A stretch of DNA of 22,722 nucleotides from an uncultured Thermoanaerobacterales bacterium (GTDB lineage Bacteria > Bacillota > Clostridia > Christensenellales > UBA1242), in assembly GCA_949840475.1 (NCBI GenBank), contig CATKXA010000007.1, positions 1 to 22,722 of the forward strand. The letters are read 5' to 3'. The notes under the pieces were generated by a model. It was not told the origin of the DNA. It worked only from the letters and a program-made list of their open reading frames with translations, and did no database searches. Positions 14,481-22,225 of this stretch are shown here, piece by piece (positions within the stretch are counted from its first letter, which is position 1; each line of letters begins with the position of its first letter). The translations under genes and the position numbers were made by a program.

Positions 14481-15299
14481 ATGGACAAAATGTATAGTAT
14501 GAGAAGAAGCTTTATTGCAAGGTTTATTGATAATACTGTTATCTGCCTGATAGCTGTACTTTTATGCTTTGTTTTATTAAAAAGTTTCATAGCGAATAAT
14601 TTAATATCTTTAACATTGTCGCTTTTAGTTGGACTTTTTGTTTTAAGATTACTTTTAAGATATCAGAATAAAAAGTTCATAAAACTAAATATAGAAAGCG
14701 AAGAAAAAATAAATGTTGAGCTTACAAATTTTGAACTTAGAAAACTAACTTTTAGCGAGCAATTAAAATTTTTGAAAGACGCAATAAAAGAAAGCAAAAT
14801 TATAAACAAAAGCTATATTATAACCAATAACGGCGTTGCAATTTTTAACTGCTTAGATAAAGAACTAATAAATAGTGAAGAAGTCTTTTATGCTTATGGT
14901 AAAGTAAAAAACAAGGCTGATATTAGTGAGCTCGTCATAATTTCAAACGGCTATGAGTCAGATCTTAGTTCTTTAATAAAACGTTTCAAAGACATAAAGA
15001 TTTATGTGTTTGACCCAATAGAAACATATGCTCTATTAAAAAAATACAACTGCTTGCCAAATATTCAAAAAACGCAAAAACAAGCCAAAAACTTTAAAAT
15101 TCAACGTATTTTTGCCAAAAAACAAGGTAAAAACTTTATAAAGTGTGGTTTCTTATTATTTGTTGCAGGGCTTCTTGTGCCATTTACTAAGTACTACACT
15201 ATTTCTGCAGCAGTCTTTTTGTTCTTTGGCGCAATATGCCTCTGCTTTGGTTCAAAAGAATATGACAGCGTTTCCTCCTCAATACTCTTAGCAAAATAA
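14481..15299 (+). CDS. Uncharacterised membrane protein, 272 aa, four helices
   Basis: Family not recognised. A short basic N-terminus (MRRSFIARF) leads to a hydrophobic hairpin (about 17-37 and 41-60). A soluble domain of about 155 residues (61-218) follows, then a second hairpin (about 219-236 and 239-256) and a polar tail. The soluble domain alternates strands and helices: SYIITNNGVAIFN (111-123), ELVIISNGYESDLSSLIKR (150-168), IKIYVFDPIETYALLKKY (172-189). This resembles a Rossmann-like or restriction-endonuclease-like core, but no catalytic set stands out. Three ATGs occur in the first seven codons and none has a good ribosome binding site, so the start is uncertain (14481, 14490 or 14499). 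No clear plus-strand promoter is visible in the 75-base gap shared with the divergent phosphorylase promoter. It ends at a terminator. Confidence 0.75.
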   Translation: MDKMYSMRRSFIARFIDNTVICLIAVLLCFVLLKSFIANNLISLTLSLLVGLFVLRLLLRYQNKKFIKLNIESEEKINVELTNFELRKLTFSEQLKFLKDAIKESKIINKSYIITNNGVAIFNCLDKELINSEEVFYAYGKVKNKADISELVIISNGYESDLSSLIKRFKDIKIYVFDPIETYALLKKYNCLPNIQKTQKQAKNFKIQRIFAKKQGKNFIKCGFLLFVAGLLVPFTKYYTISAAVFLFFGAICLCFGSKEYDSVSSSILLAK

Positions 15300-15324
15300 A
15301 AAACAAGCTTTTCGCTTGTTTTTT
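15298..15324. terminator. Bidirectional intrinsic terminator
   Basis: Perfect 11-base inverted repeat AAAAAACAAGC / GCTTGTTTTTT with loop TTTTC, between two convergent genes. It overlaps the stop codons of both (15297-15299 plus, 15323-15325 minus). Confidence 0.88.
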
Positions 15325-15868
15325 ACCATGTGAGTGGTTTGCTCTCACACTTATATTCACTTCTTGGAATATGATTTCGCCTATAGTTTACTATTTCGTC
15401 TTTGTAAATACTAAAGCTAGTAAAAATAACATCACTTTGATCACCAAGAGCAACAATTACTCCACTATCCGAAACAAAAATTTTAGCTTCATTAACCTCA
15501 ATCTTGTCATTAGCACATATCAAAGCAATAAAAGCTTCGACGCCATCCTTTCTATTAGCTACCAAATTGAAGTCGGCATATTTTTTACTTTTGCCACATT
15601 CAATATCGAGCGTTGTGCCAGCATATAAAGCAGTAATTTTTTCTTCGCCCGATGCAAGCCTTAGTTCTAAATCTTTGGCATCAAAAAATCTATCAACATA
15701 ATCAGCTGCAGCAACCAACTCTTTAAATCTTGATGCTTTCATAACATCTAATGTATAACAAAACTTTTCAGACAAAGCCATCTCTTTTGTTATAACACCA
15801 TTGTTTTTAGCAACAATATCATAAAGAGCACATCTTTTAATATTTGCAAAGTCAATCTTTTTTTTCAT
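15323..15868 (-). CDS. Uncharacterised cytoplasmic protein, 181 aa
   Basis: No family recognised. A Lys-rich N-terminus (MKKKIDFANIKR) and helices to about residue 70 are followed by a beta-rich second half with repeated short strands (KITALYAGTTLDIEC, EAFIALICA, KIFVSDSGVIVALG, DVIFTSFSIY). It ends in a basic/polar tail. There is no signal peptide or membrane segment. The ATG at 15868 was chosen because GGGG lies 6 bases ahead; a TTG ten codons upstream (15898) overlaps the -10 region of the promoter and has no ribosome site. The gene is single, between pheT and a terminator, with its own strong promoter. Confidence 0.7.
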   Translation of the reverse strand: MKKKIDFANIKRCALYDIVAKNNGVITKEMALSEKFCYTLDVMKASRFKELVAAADYVDRFFDAKDLELRLASGEEKITALYAGTTLDIECGKSKKYADFNLVANRKDGVEAFIALICANDKIEVNEAKIFVSDSGVIVALGDQSDVIFTSFSIYKDEIVNYRRNHIPRSEYKCESKPLTW

Positions 15869-15889
15869 GCTAACCCCACTACTTTTTTT

Positions 15890-15918
15890 AGTATACAATA
15901 GTTTTGGTTATTTTTCAA
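15890..15918 (-). promoter_or_regulatory. Promoter of the 181-aa orphan gene
   Basis: Minus strand: -35 TTGAAA (15913-15918), 17-base spacer, -10 TATACT (15890-15895), each 5 of 6 to consensus. It begins only 8 bases after the pheT stop, so pheST transcripts may read through into this gene as well. Confidence 0.72.
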
Positions 15919-15925
15919 TACATGG

Positions 15926-18301
15926 TTAGTTTTTTCTTATCTCAAGCTTATTTTTCTCAATATGGCTTATAAGTCCAGATAAAAATTCGTCGATTTCACT
16001 GCCTTCTAATGTATGGTCCTTTCCACTAAGCTCGTAAGACACTGTAATGCTCTTTTTACCTTGCAATGCTTCACTTTGATAAATGTCTTTAAGTACATAG
16101 CCCACCATTATTTTAGAACGATATTTGTTCAAAATCTGTTCAAGTGCACCATAATTCATATTTTCAGGCACTAAAACACTTACATCTAGATTAGTAGATT
16201 GGTATTTATATGGTACTTTTACCTTTTTAAAGTATCCATGTTTAGAAGACATCAAACCAAAGTCGATCTCTAAAACCACGATATTTAGTCTTTTATCAAT
16301 AGATTTTGAAACCTTAGGGTTTAAAATTCCAATGTAGCCATAATCACCCTCACGGCTTGTAACCCTAAAGGTATTATATGGGTGCATATATGAAGGTTTA
16401 TCGCCCTCTTTTAAGACGATATCAAGAGCAAGGTTTGTTTTTGCATAGCTTACAATAAATTCTTTTAAAGTATCAAACAAAGTATATGTATCTTTAGTTT
16501 GACTGGCAAAAACAACAGCTAACTTTTTCTTTTCAATGGCAAGATTGTTTTCATCAATACCAGTAGCCACTCTGCCAATTTCAAACACACGCATTTCGCT
16601 CAAAGTGTTTCTGTTTTCGCTTATAACTTTTAACAACGTAGGTGCAAGTTCACTTCTAATACCACTTTGACCAGCGTTGCTACTGTCCATTAGCTTAATA
16701 TAGCTCTTACTGTCTATAAAATGAGATGCATTAAAATCTTGATAGTTCCAGATATACGAATGTATCTCAACACCGTTGTACTTTTCTGCAAGATATTTTT
16801 TGACCTCATACTCTTCACCTATGGCAGTATTTAAAAAGGTTGGTTTTGGCTCAAAAGCAAGTGGTTTTGGAGTGATGTTGTCATATCCATAAATTCTTGC
16901 GATTTCTTCAACCAAGTCTTCTTCCATAGATACGTCTTTTGTTGCTCTAAATGACGGAACTACAACTTCAATATTCTTGCCATTTTTGGTCACATCAAAA
17001 CCTAAGCCTGCCAAAACTTTAATAATCTCTGATTCGCTAATGTTTTCACCAATTCTGCTTGAAATAAAGTCAGCTGTGATTTTTATCTTAGGCAAAGCGT
17101 ATTTTTTTGTATAAACATCAGTAAATTTACTAGAAACCTTAATGCCTTTATCTATTGATTTTAAAATCTCAATAAATCTAGCTGTTGCAACAGGAACAAG
17201 CTCTGGGTCAAGTGACTTTTCATAGCGAGCAGAAGCGTCAGTGCTAAGACCGATAGTGCGACTTGCTTTTCTAACAGATACGCTGTCAAATGTTGCACTT
17301 TCTACCAAAACATTTGTTGTTTGCTCAGAAATTGATGCCTTCATTCCACCTTTTATGCCACCAATAGCTACAGGAACACCTTTGTTGTCTGCAATAACTA
17401 GTGTGTTTTCTGAAAGCTCATGTTCTTCGCCTTCTAGTGTCAATAACTTATCGCCTTTCTTTGCATCTACAACTTTAATGCCTTTAACTATTTCGTGGTC
17501 AAAAGCATGCATTGGTTGACCAAGCTCTAGCATTATGTAGTTCGTTACATCAGCTAAGAGGTTAATATCTCTCATCCCAGCATAGTACAATCTGATTGCC
17601 ATATTCATTGGAGATTTTTTAACTGTAACATTATCTATAGCTATCGCTGAGTACCTGTAACAATTTTTGCTCTCAACCTTTACATCTAATTTTGGCAAAA
17701 GGTCAAAGTCAGTCAAACTTACTTTTTTAATGTCTTTCAATTTTCTACCAAATATGACAGCAATTTCTCTTGCCATGCCATAGTGACCCCAAAGGTCTGG
17801 ACGATTTGTTAGTGTTTTGTTATCTATTTCGAAAACAACGTCATCAATATTAAACACATTTTTAATATCTTCACCAAGAGGAACATTTTCTGTTATGTCC
17901 ATAATGCCTTCATCATCTTCGCCGATATCAAGCTCTTTTGCACTACAACACATACCAAAGCTGTCAATTCCAGCAAGCTTAGCAGCACCAATTTTGTGAC
18001 CACAAACCGCACCGCCAACTTTTGCAACGCAAGTTACCATATTTGCTCTAACGTTTGGTGCACCACAAACAATTTGAAGAACCTCAGATTTGACGTCTAC
18101 TTTTAAAATATGTAGTTTATTAGACTCCGGATGGTTTTGCACCTCTATTATTTTACCAAAAACAACATTATAAGTGTCTTTACCCTTGTATTCAACGCCT
18201 TCAATTTCAGCTGTTGCTAGGTTAAAACGCTTAACTATTTCTTCAGGCTCAATACCGTCTAAATTAACAAATTCTTTTATCCAATTAATTGATATTTTCA
18301 T
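15926..18301 (-). CDS. pheT: Phenylalanyl-tRNA synthetase beta subunit
   Basis: Beta subunit of the alpha2-beta2 PheRS that charges tRNA-Phe. Its 791 residues match the family. Domain order: N-terminal MKISINWIKEFV, an EMAP-II-like tRNA-binding OB domain at about 40-150 (NHPESNKLHILKVD, IVCGAPNVR), and the B3/B4 editing region with DLLADVTNY-type text (INLLADVTNYIMLELGQPMH). The B5 domain follows (FISSRIGENISESEIIKVL), then a catalytic-like core containing the typical EDLVEEIARIYGYDNI, and a C-terminal ferredoxin-fold anticodon-binding domain (KYQSTNLDVSVLVPE onward). AGGAG lies 8-9 bases before the ATG, 18 bases after pheS. Co-transcribed with pheS under the T-box. Confidence 0.96.
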   Translation of the reverse strand: MKISINWIKEFVNLDGIEPEEIVKRFNLATAEIEGVEYKGKDTYNVVFGKIIEVQNHPESNKLHILKVDVKSEVLQIVCGAPNVRANMVTCVAKVGGAVCGHKIGAAKLAGIDSFGMCCSAKELDIGEDDEGIMDITENVPLGEDIKNVFNIDDVVFEIDNKTLTNRPDLWGHYGMAREIAVIFGRKLKDIKKVSLTDFDLLPKLDVKVESKNCYRYSAIAIDNVTVKKSPMNMAIRLYYAGMRDINLLADVTNYIMLELGQPMHAFDHEIVKGIKVVDAKKGDKLLTLEGEEHELSENTLVIADNKGVPVAIGGIKGGMKASISEQTTNVLVESATFDSVSVRKASRTIGLSTDASARYEKSLDPELVPVATARFIEILKSIDKGIKVSSKFTDVYTKKYALPKIKITADFISSRIGENISESEIIKVLAGLGFDVTKNGKNIEVVVPSFRATKDVSMEEDLVEEIARIYGYDNITPKPLAFEPKPTFLNTAIGEEYEVKKYLAEKYNGVEIHSYIWNYQDFNASHFIDSKSYIKLMDSSNAGQSGIRSELAPTLLKVISENRNTLSEMRVFEIGRVATGIDENNLAIEKKKLAVVFASQTKDTYTLFDTLKEFIVSYAKTNLALDIVLKEGDKPSYMHPYNTFRVTSREGDYGYIGILNPKVSKSIDKRLNIVVLEIDFGLMSSKHGYFKKVKVPYKYQSTNLDVSVLVPENMNYGALEQILNKYRSKIMVGYVLKDIYQSEALQGKKSITVSYELSGKDHTLEGSEIDEFLSGLISHIEKNKLEIRKN

Positions 18302-18319
18302 TTCTTATTGCTCCTATCC

Positions 18320-19351
18320 TTAAATCTTTGTTCCAAATTGTGATAATAATTTAACATTACCGCCATTTAAGCGTCTAATATCGTCAAGCCCTGTTTTAAT
18401 CATAACAAGTCTATCAAAGCCAAGACCAAACGCAAAACCATTATATTCTTTGCTATCAATCCCCGCTTCTTTTAGAACGTTTGGATGTATCATACCGCAC
18501 GGACAAAGCTCAATCCAGCCAGTGTGCGAACAAGCAGAACAACCCTTGCCCCCGCATAGTGGACAAGTCGTATCAAGCTCAAAAGATGGCTCTGTGAATG
18601 GAAAAAAGCCAGGACGTAAACGCACATTGACATCTTTTTTGAATACGCCTTTAAGCATCTCTTTCATAAAATAGATAAGGTTTGAAACGCTAACATTTTT
18701 ATCAACAACAACGCCTTCAATTTGGAAGAAAGTGTTTTCATGAGTCGCATCTAGTTCTTCATTTCTAAAGCATCTACCTGGAAACAAAACCCTACAGATA
18801 GGTCCATGAGTTTTAAGTATTCTATTTTGGGCAGCAGAAGTTTGAGTTTTTAAAACCTCGCCATTATCAAGCCAAAAAGTATCTTGCATATCACGAGCTG
18901 GGTGCGATTCAGGCACGTTAACAGAGTCAAAGTTGTTATACTCTGTTTCTATTTCATTGCCGTCTTCAATAGTAAAGCCCATGCTAACAAAAGCATCAAT
19001 TATTTGCTTTTGCAAAATAGTTCTTGGATGCAAAGCACCAATAGTCTGATTTACTGGCAAAGTATAGTCTATACGCTTATCATTTTTAAGCTGGTTTTCA
19101 AGCTCTTCATCTTTTTTTGCTTGAATAAGTTCGCCTAAGCCTGTTTCAATGCTTGTTTTAAGACTGTTTATAAGCATGCCCATTTCTTTTTTGTTTTCAG
19201 GTGCAACATTTCTGAACTCTGCCATAAGTTCATTTATGTAGCCCTTTTTGCCCATAAATTCTAGCCTTATAGCCTCAGCGTCAGCAATGGTTTTTGCTGC
19301 CTCTTTTTTTGTTTCAAATTGCTTTAATAGGTTTTCGATTTTTTGTTTCAT
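18320..19351 (-). CDS. pheS: Phenylalanyl-tRNA synthetase alpha subunit
   Basis: Catalytic class II subunit of PheRS, 343 residues as expected. An N-terminal coiled coil (1-90) binds tRNA. The catalytic domain shows motif 2 around GRCFRNEELDATHENTF (192-208), the substrate-pocket text FTEPSFELD (252-260) and motif 3 GFAFGLGFDRLVM (305-317). A Cys-rich insert CPLCGGKGCSACSHTGW (263-279) resembles the knuckle common in Bacillota PheS. Here it is followed by ELCPCGMIHP, with two more cysteines (283, 285) where others usually read ILGAGMVHP. AGGAG precedes the ATG. Expression is expected to rise when uncharged tRNA-Phe accumulates, through the T-box leader. Confidence 0.96.
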   Translation of the reverse strand: MKQKIENLLKQFETKKEAAKTIADAEAIRLEFMGKKGYINELMAEFRNVAPENKKEMGMLINSLKTSIETGLGELIQAKKDEELENQLKNDKRIDYTLPVNQTIGALHPRTILQKQIIDAFVSMGFTIEDGNEIETEYNNFDSVNVPESHPARDMQDTFWLDNGEVLKTQTSAAQNRILKTHGPICRVLFPGRCFRNEELDATHENTFFQIEGVVVDKNVSVSNLIYFMKEMLKGVFKKDVNVRLRPGFFPFTEPSFELDTTCPLCGGKGCSACSHTGWIELCPCGMIHPNVLKEAGIDSKEYNGFAFGLGFDRLVMIKTGLDDIRRLNGGNVKLLSQFGTKI

Positions 19352-19369
19352 AATATTCTCCTAAATATA

Positions 19370-19397
19370 AAACGCCCTTGAAATTTCAAGGACGTTT
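19370..19397 (-). terminator. T-box regulated terminator upstream of pheS
   Basis: AAACGTCCTTGA (19397-19386) pairs with TCAAGGGCGTTT (19381-19370), a 12-base stem with one T-G wobble and loop AATT, followed by TATATTT. The upstream arm begins right after the T-box core, as expected for terminator/antiterminator switching. Confidence 0.8.
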
Positions 19398-19599
19398 ATT
19401 AACGTGGTACCACCTTGTTTCGCTTTAAAAATAAAGCCTCATTCACTTTTTTACGCCAAGTTCACGGTCTACTTTTAATAGACAGCTCGAGCGATGAAAT
19501 TCACATGCATAATTTCTTATGTTTGCTTCCAGCCCAGGACAAACACTCTCTAAAAGTTTTATGAATGCTACTTAGTCGCCGTCATAGCCTTTATAAATT
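19370..19599 (-). ncRNA. T-box leader (phenylalanine specifier) of pheST
   Basis: Transcribed leader that reads tRNA-Phe charging. From 5' to 3': stem I begins after the promoter. The specifier loop has AGTA on its 5' side and GAAT on its 3' side, followed by the codon TTC (19498-19496, Phe) and an A. The upper stem I carries AGAGAG and GGCTGG elements. A small stem III (GCTTTA/TAAAGC) precedes the T-box core AGGTGGTACCACG (19415-19403), which pairs with the tRNA acceptor end. The terminator at 19397-19370 competes with the antiterminator. The order and the specifier fit the downstream pheS-pheT. The exact 5' end is inferred from the promoter. Confidence 0.92.
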
Positions 19600-19605
19600 A
19601 CATTT

Positions 19606-19633
19606 AGTATAAACTAAATACAAAATATGTCAA
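19606..19633 (-). promoter_or_regulatory. Promoter of the T-box-pheST operon
   Basis: Minus strand: perfect -35 TTGACA (19628-19633), 16-base spacer, -10 TATACT (19606-19611). It lies 4 bases past the stop of the ASCH gene, with no terminator between, so obg-operon transcripts can also enter the T-box. Confidence 0.78.
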
Positions 19634-19637
19634 GCAA

Positions 19638-19976
19638 TTATCTTAGTTTTATATGTATAGCAACAACTCCATATTCTTTTTGCTCTTGGTCACTATAATA
19701 TTTAAGCATGTCTTTTGGATCAGCGTTTTCATCTTGATCATAGCCTAATGCTATTTTATTATAATTTGAATACAACTCATTAAAATTGCGATAGACTTTA
19801 ATGTCAACGACTTCAGCTATTAATTTCTTAGTTTCATCATCTCTCAATTTAAAATTAATTGTGTCGCCTGTTTTGATAAGTTTACGCTTGTCATCATACA
19901 ATCGCATTTCTATGGTTTTATTGCCTTTTTTAATTGCTTCAAAAGGTTCTTTATTTAACCTCAATTCATGTATCAT
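19638..19976 (-). CDS. ASCH-domain protein
   Basis: Small (112 aa) protein made almost entirely of one ASCH (PUA-like) domain, a fold linked to RNA binding and, in some members, to hydrolysis of modified nucleosides. The signature is PFEAIKKGNKTIEMRLYDD (11-29) then GDTINFKLRD (37-46), and a C-terminal KEYGVVAIHIKL strand. GAGGTG precedes the ATG, 2 bases after yhbY, so it is tightly coupled to an RNA-binding protein and the GTPase Obg. This context favours a role around RNA or ribosomes, but the substrate is not known. Confidence 0.85.
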   Translation of the reverse strand: MIHELRLNKEPFEAIKKGNKTIEMRLYDDKRKLIKTGDTINFKLRDDETKKLIAEVVDIKVYRNFNELYSNYNKIALGYDQDENADPKDMLKYYSDQEQKEYGVVAIHIKLR

Positions 19977-19978
19977 TT

Positions 19979-20263
19979 TTACACCTCGAGTACGTGTTGT
20001 TTTTTCTTGCTAGAATATCTATATACTACTAACTTTTTACCAATAGCACAGATTGGCTCGGCTTTTAGTTTTGAAGCTACTTCGTTTAAAAGCTCTTTAT
20101 AGTCAGCATCTGGCAACACTGAAATTTTAACAAGCTCATGAGCTGTTAAATTCATATCTATTTGTTTTATAACTGTTTCAGTTAAACCTTCTTTACCTAT
20201 CATAACGCTAGGCTTAACTGAGCTAGCTATTGCCCTCACTTTAGCTCTTGTTTTTGAATCCAT
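19979..20263 (-). CDS. yhbY: YhbY-type CRM-domain RNA-binding protein
   Basis: 94-residue single-domain CRM protein associated with pre-50S ribosomal particles. Typical text: KTRAKVRAIA (4-13), the loop GKEGLTETVIKQID (23-36), LTAHELVKISVL (39-50) and GKKLVVYRYS near the C-terminus. It lies 17 bases downstream of obg, an arrangement common in Bacillota and consistent with a shared role in large-subunit assembly. The C-terminus is basic (SSKKKQH). Confidence 0.93.
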   Translation of the reverse strand: MDSKTRAKVRAIASSVKPSVMIGKEGLTETVIKQIDMNLTAHELVKISVLPDADYKELLNEVASKLKAEPICAIGKKLVVYRYSSKKKQHVLEV

Positions 20264-20280
20264 AATTTCTCCTTAAGTTT

Positions 20281-21561
20281 TTAATTCTTATCTTCGTAAT
20301 ATTCAAAGTCCATGTCTTTAACTCTGATAGTATCGCCCTCTTTTAATCCCCTTCTCCTCAACTCTTTCATGATACCCTTTTCTTTAAGCATTCTTTGAAA
20401 GTATGAAAATGATGTGTAATCATCAACAACAATGTTTCGGATGAGCTCATCAATATATCCGCCAGAAAGCACATACGCCCCGTCATCATGACGAGATATT
20501 TCATAGCGGTTAGGGTCTGGTCTAGAGTATACAAATGGCTCAAACTCCATAGGCTTTTTAGGAGGAAGCTTGTCTAACGTTTGTACTATTACTTTCAATA
20601 AAGTATCGAGATTAGTTGCAGATACAGCAGAAATTTCAACCATTTCGTACTTGGTTTTTAGCTTGCTTACTTTAGACTTAAAGCTGCTGATTTGTTTATC
20701 AGTCGCTAGATCGCATTTGTTAAGCACTAAAATTTGTGGCAAACTTTCGACCTCATTGCCGTACTTTTTAAGTTCCTTGTTTATAACTTGAAAATCCTTA
20801 TATGGGTCGCGGTCCTCACTACCAGAAACATCAACCACATGTAAAAGTAATCTTGTTCTTTCAATGTGACGCAAAAAGTAATGCCCAAGGCCAACGCCCT
20901 CACTAGCCCCTTCAATAAGACCAGGAATATCCGCAATAACAAAACTCTTGTTGTAGGCTTTTGCAACACCAATATTTGGTGCAAGCGTTGTAAAATGATA
21001 GTTTGCAATCTTAGGTTTAGCACTAGTTAGCATTGAAAGCAAAGTACTCTTTCCAACATTTGGAAACCCAACAAGCCCAACATCAGCAATAGTTTTTAGT
21101 TCTAAAAGTACCATGTGCTCTTCAGTAAGCTGACCTGTTTGAGAAAAAGCAGGAGCTTGCCTTTTACTTGTTTTAAAGTGAGAGTTGCCTTTGCCACCCT
21201 CTCCACCTTGCAAAACTTTAATTGTCATACCGTCTTCATAAAGGTCGGCAATGATTTGTTCAGTTTTAGCATCTTTAATAACAGTACCGCAGGGCACTTT
21301 TATTACTAGCGGTTGACCACTTTTACCTGTTCTGTTTGCCGACTCACCATTTCTTCCGTCTTCGGCTCTAAATGCTTTGGTAAATCTAAAATCAATCAAA
21401 CTATCAAGCCCAGCGTCAGCCTTAAAGATAATATCTCCACCTTTGCCACCGTCGCCACCGTCAGGTCCACCTTTTCGTACAAACTTCTCAGTATGAAAAG
21501 AGGTCTTGCCGTTACCACCTTTACCTGCTTTTATGAATATTTTAACACGATCTAAAAACAT
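20281..21561 (-). CDS. obg: GTPase Obg (CgtA)
   Basis: Essential GTPase of 50S ribosome assembly, which also responds to ppGpp. Domains: glycine-rich Obg fold (1-158), G domain with G1 GFPNVGKS (165-172), G2 threonines 191-192, G3 DIPGLIEGA (211-219), G4 NKCD (281-284) and G5 SAVSA (311-315), then a C-terminal OCT domain (about 345-422) of the kind found in Bacillota Obg. The acidic C-terminal tail is short. Its ribosome site CGAGG lies inside the last codons of nth, and the start is 1 base past the nth stop, so translation is probably coupled. Confidence 0.96.
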   Translation of the reverse strand: MFLDRVKIFIKAGKGGNGKTSFHTEKFVRKGGPDGGDGGKGGDIIFKADAGLDSLIDFRFTKAFRAEDGRNGESANRTGKSGQPLVIKVPCGTVIKDAKTEQIIADLYEDGMTIKVLQGGEGGKGNSHFKTSKRQAPAFSQTGQLTEEHMVLLELKTIADVGLVGFPNVGKSTLLSMLTSAKPKIANYHFTTLAPNIGVAKAYNKSFVIADIPGLIEGASEGVGLGHYFLRHIERTRLLLHVVDVSGSEDRDPYKDFQVINKELKKYGNEVESLPQILVLNKCDLATDKQISSFKSKVSKLKTKYEMVEISAVSATNLDTLLKVIVQTLDKLPPKKPMEFEPFVYSRPDPNRYEISRHDDGAYVLSGGYIDELIRNIVVDDYTSFSYFQRMLKEKGIMKELRRRGLKEGDTIRVKDMDFEYYEDKN

Positions 21562-21562
21562 A

Positions 21563-22207
21563 TTATCCTCGTTTGCTATTTTTTTTATTTAATGCATTAT
21601 GTTTGCAAACGCCATTAAATTTACAAACCTCACACTGCGGGTTTATAGCTTTACAAACATATCTACCATGAAGCACCAACGCATAGTGAGCTTCGCTCCA
21701 ATAATCTTTGCTGAGAACCTTTTCAAGCTGCTTTTGAGTTTTCTCAGGTGTGTTAGCATCAGCTAAACCAAGCCTATTAGAAACTCTAAAAACATGAGTA
21801 TCTACAGCGATTGCTGGTTCCTTAAACACAAGCGAAACCACAACATTTGCAGTCTTTTCACCAACCCCAGCTAGTGTTTTGAGCTCCTCTTTTGTTTTTG
21901 GGAACTGACCGCCAAACTTATTTACAATGTCTAAAGACAAACTTTTAATAGCTTTTGCTTTATTATGATAAAAACCACAAGAGCGTATTGCTTCTTCAAG
22001 CTCATGTATATCCATATTGGCAAAAGCCTCAGGTGTGTTGTGAGTTTTATAAAGTTCGCTTGTAACCTTGTTTACCCTCTTATCTGTACATTGAGCAGAT
22101 AAAACTACGGCTACAAGTAACTCAAAAGGAGTGTGATACACAAGCTCACACTCTGGATTTTGATATTCATTTTTTAAAATTTCTATTAGTTGTTTGTTCT
22201 TATCCAT
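21563..22207 (-). CDS. nth: Endonuclease III
   Basis: DNA glycosylase/AP lyase that removes oxidised pyrimidines in base excision repair. Its 214 residues match the family. The helix-hairpin-helix is LAGVGEKTA (112-120) with the catalytic Lys118; the catalytic Asp136 is in VDTHVFR (135-141). The [4Fe-4S] ligands are Cys185, 192, 195 and 201 with the canonical C-x6-C-x2-C-x5-C spacing. The start at 22207 is the only ATG that fits the frame, but its ribosome site is unusual: AGGA lies 17 bases away with a small palindrome between. It follows the HTH protein by 14 bases. Confidence 0.95.
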   Translation of the reverse strand: MDKNKQLIEILKNEYQNPECELVYHTPFELLVAVVLSAQCTDKRVNKVTSELYKTHNTPEAFANMDIHELEEAIRSCGFYHNKAKAIKSLSLDIVNKFGGQFPKTKEELKTLAGVGEKTANVVVSLVFKEPAIAVDTHVFRVSNRLGLADANTPEKTQKQLEKVLSKDYWSEAHYALVLHGRYVCKAINPQCEVCKFNGVCKHNALNKKNSKRG

Positions 22208-22225
22208 TGTATAAACATTGTTTAT
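22186..22225 (-). promoter_or_regulatory. Palindrome and ten-codon ORF at the nth start
   Basis: The perfect palindrome ATAAACAATGTTTAT (22211-22225) lies between AGGA and the nth ATG. The AGGA is well placed (6 bases) for a different ATG at 22218, which opens a frame of ten codons (MFIQWIKINN, stop at 22186-22188) overlapping the nth start in another frame. This could be translational coupling or a hairpin that shortens the distance between ribosome site and nth start. Confidence 0.35.

Noticed and set aside
17241..17519. Plus-strand 92-codon frame opposite pheT
   Set aside because: Antisense to a highly conserved synthetase region; no ribosome site.
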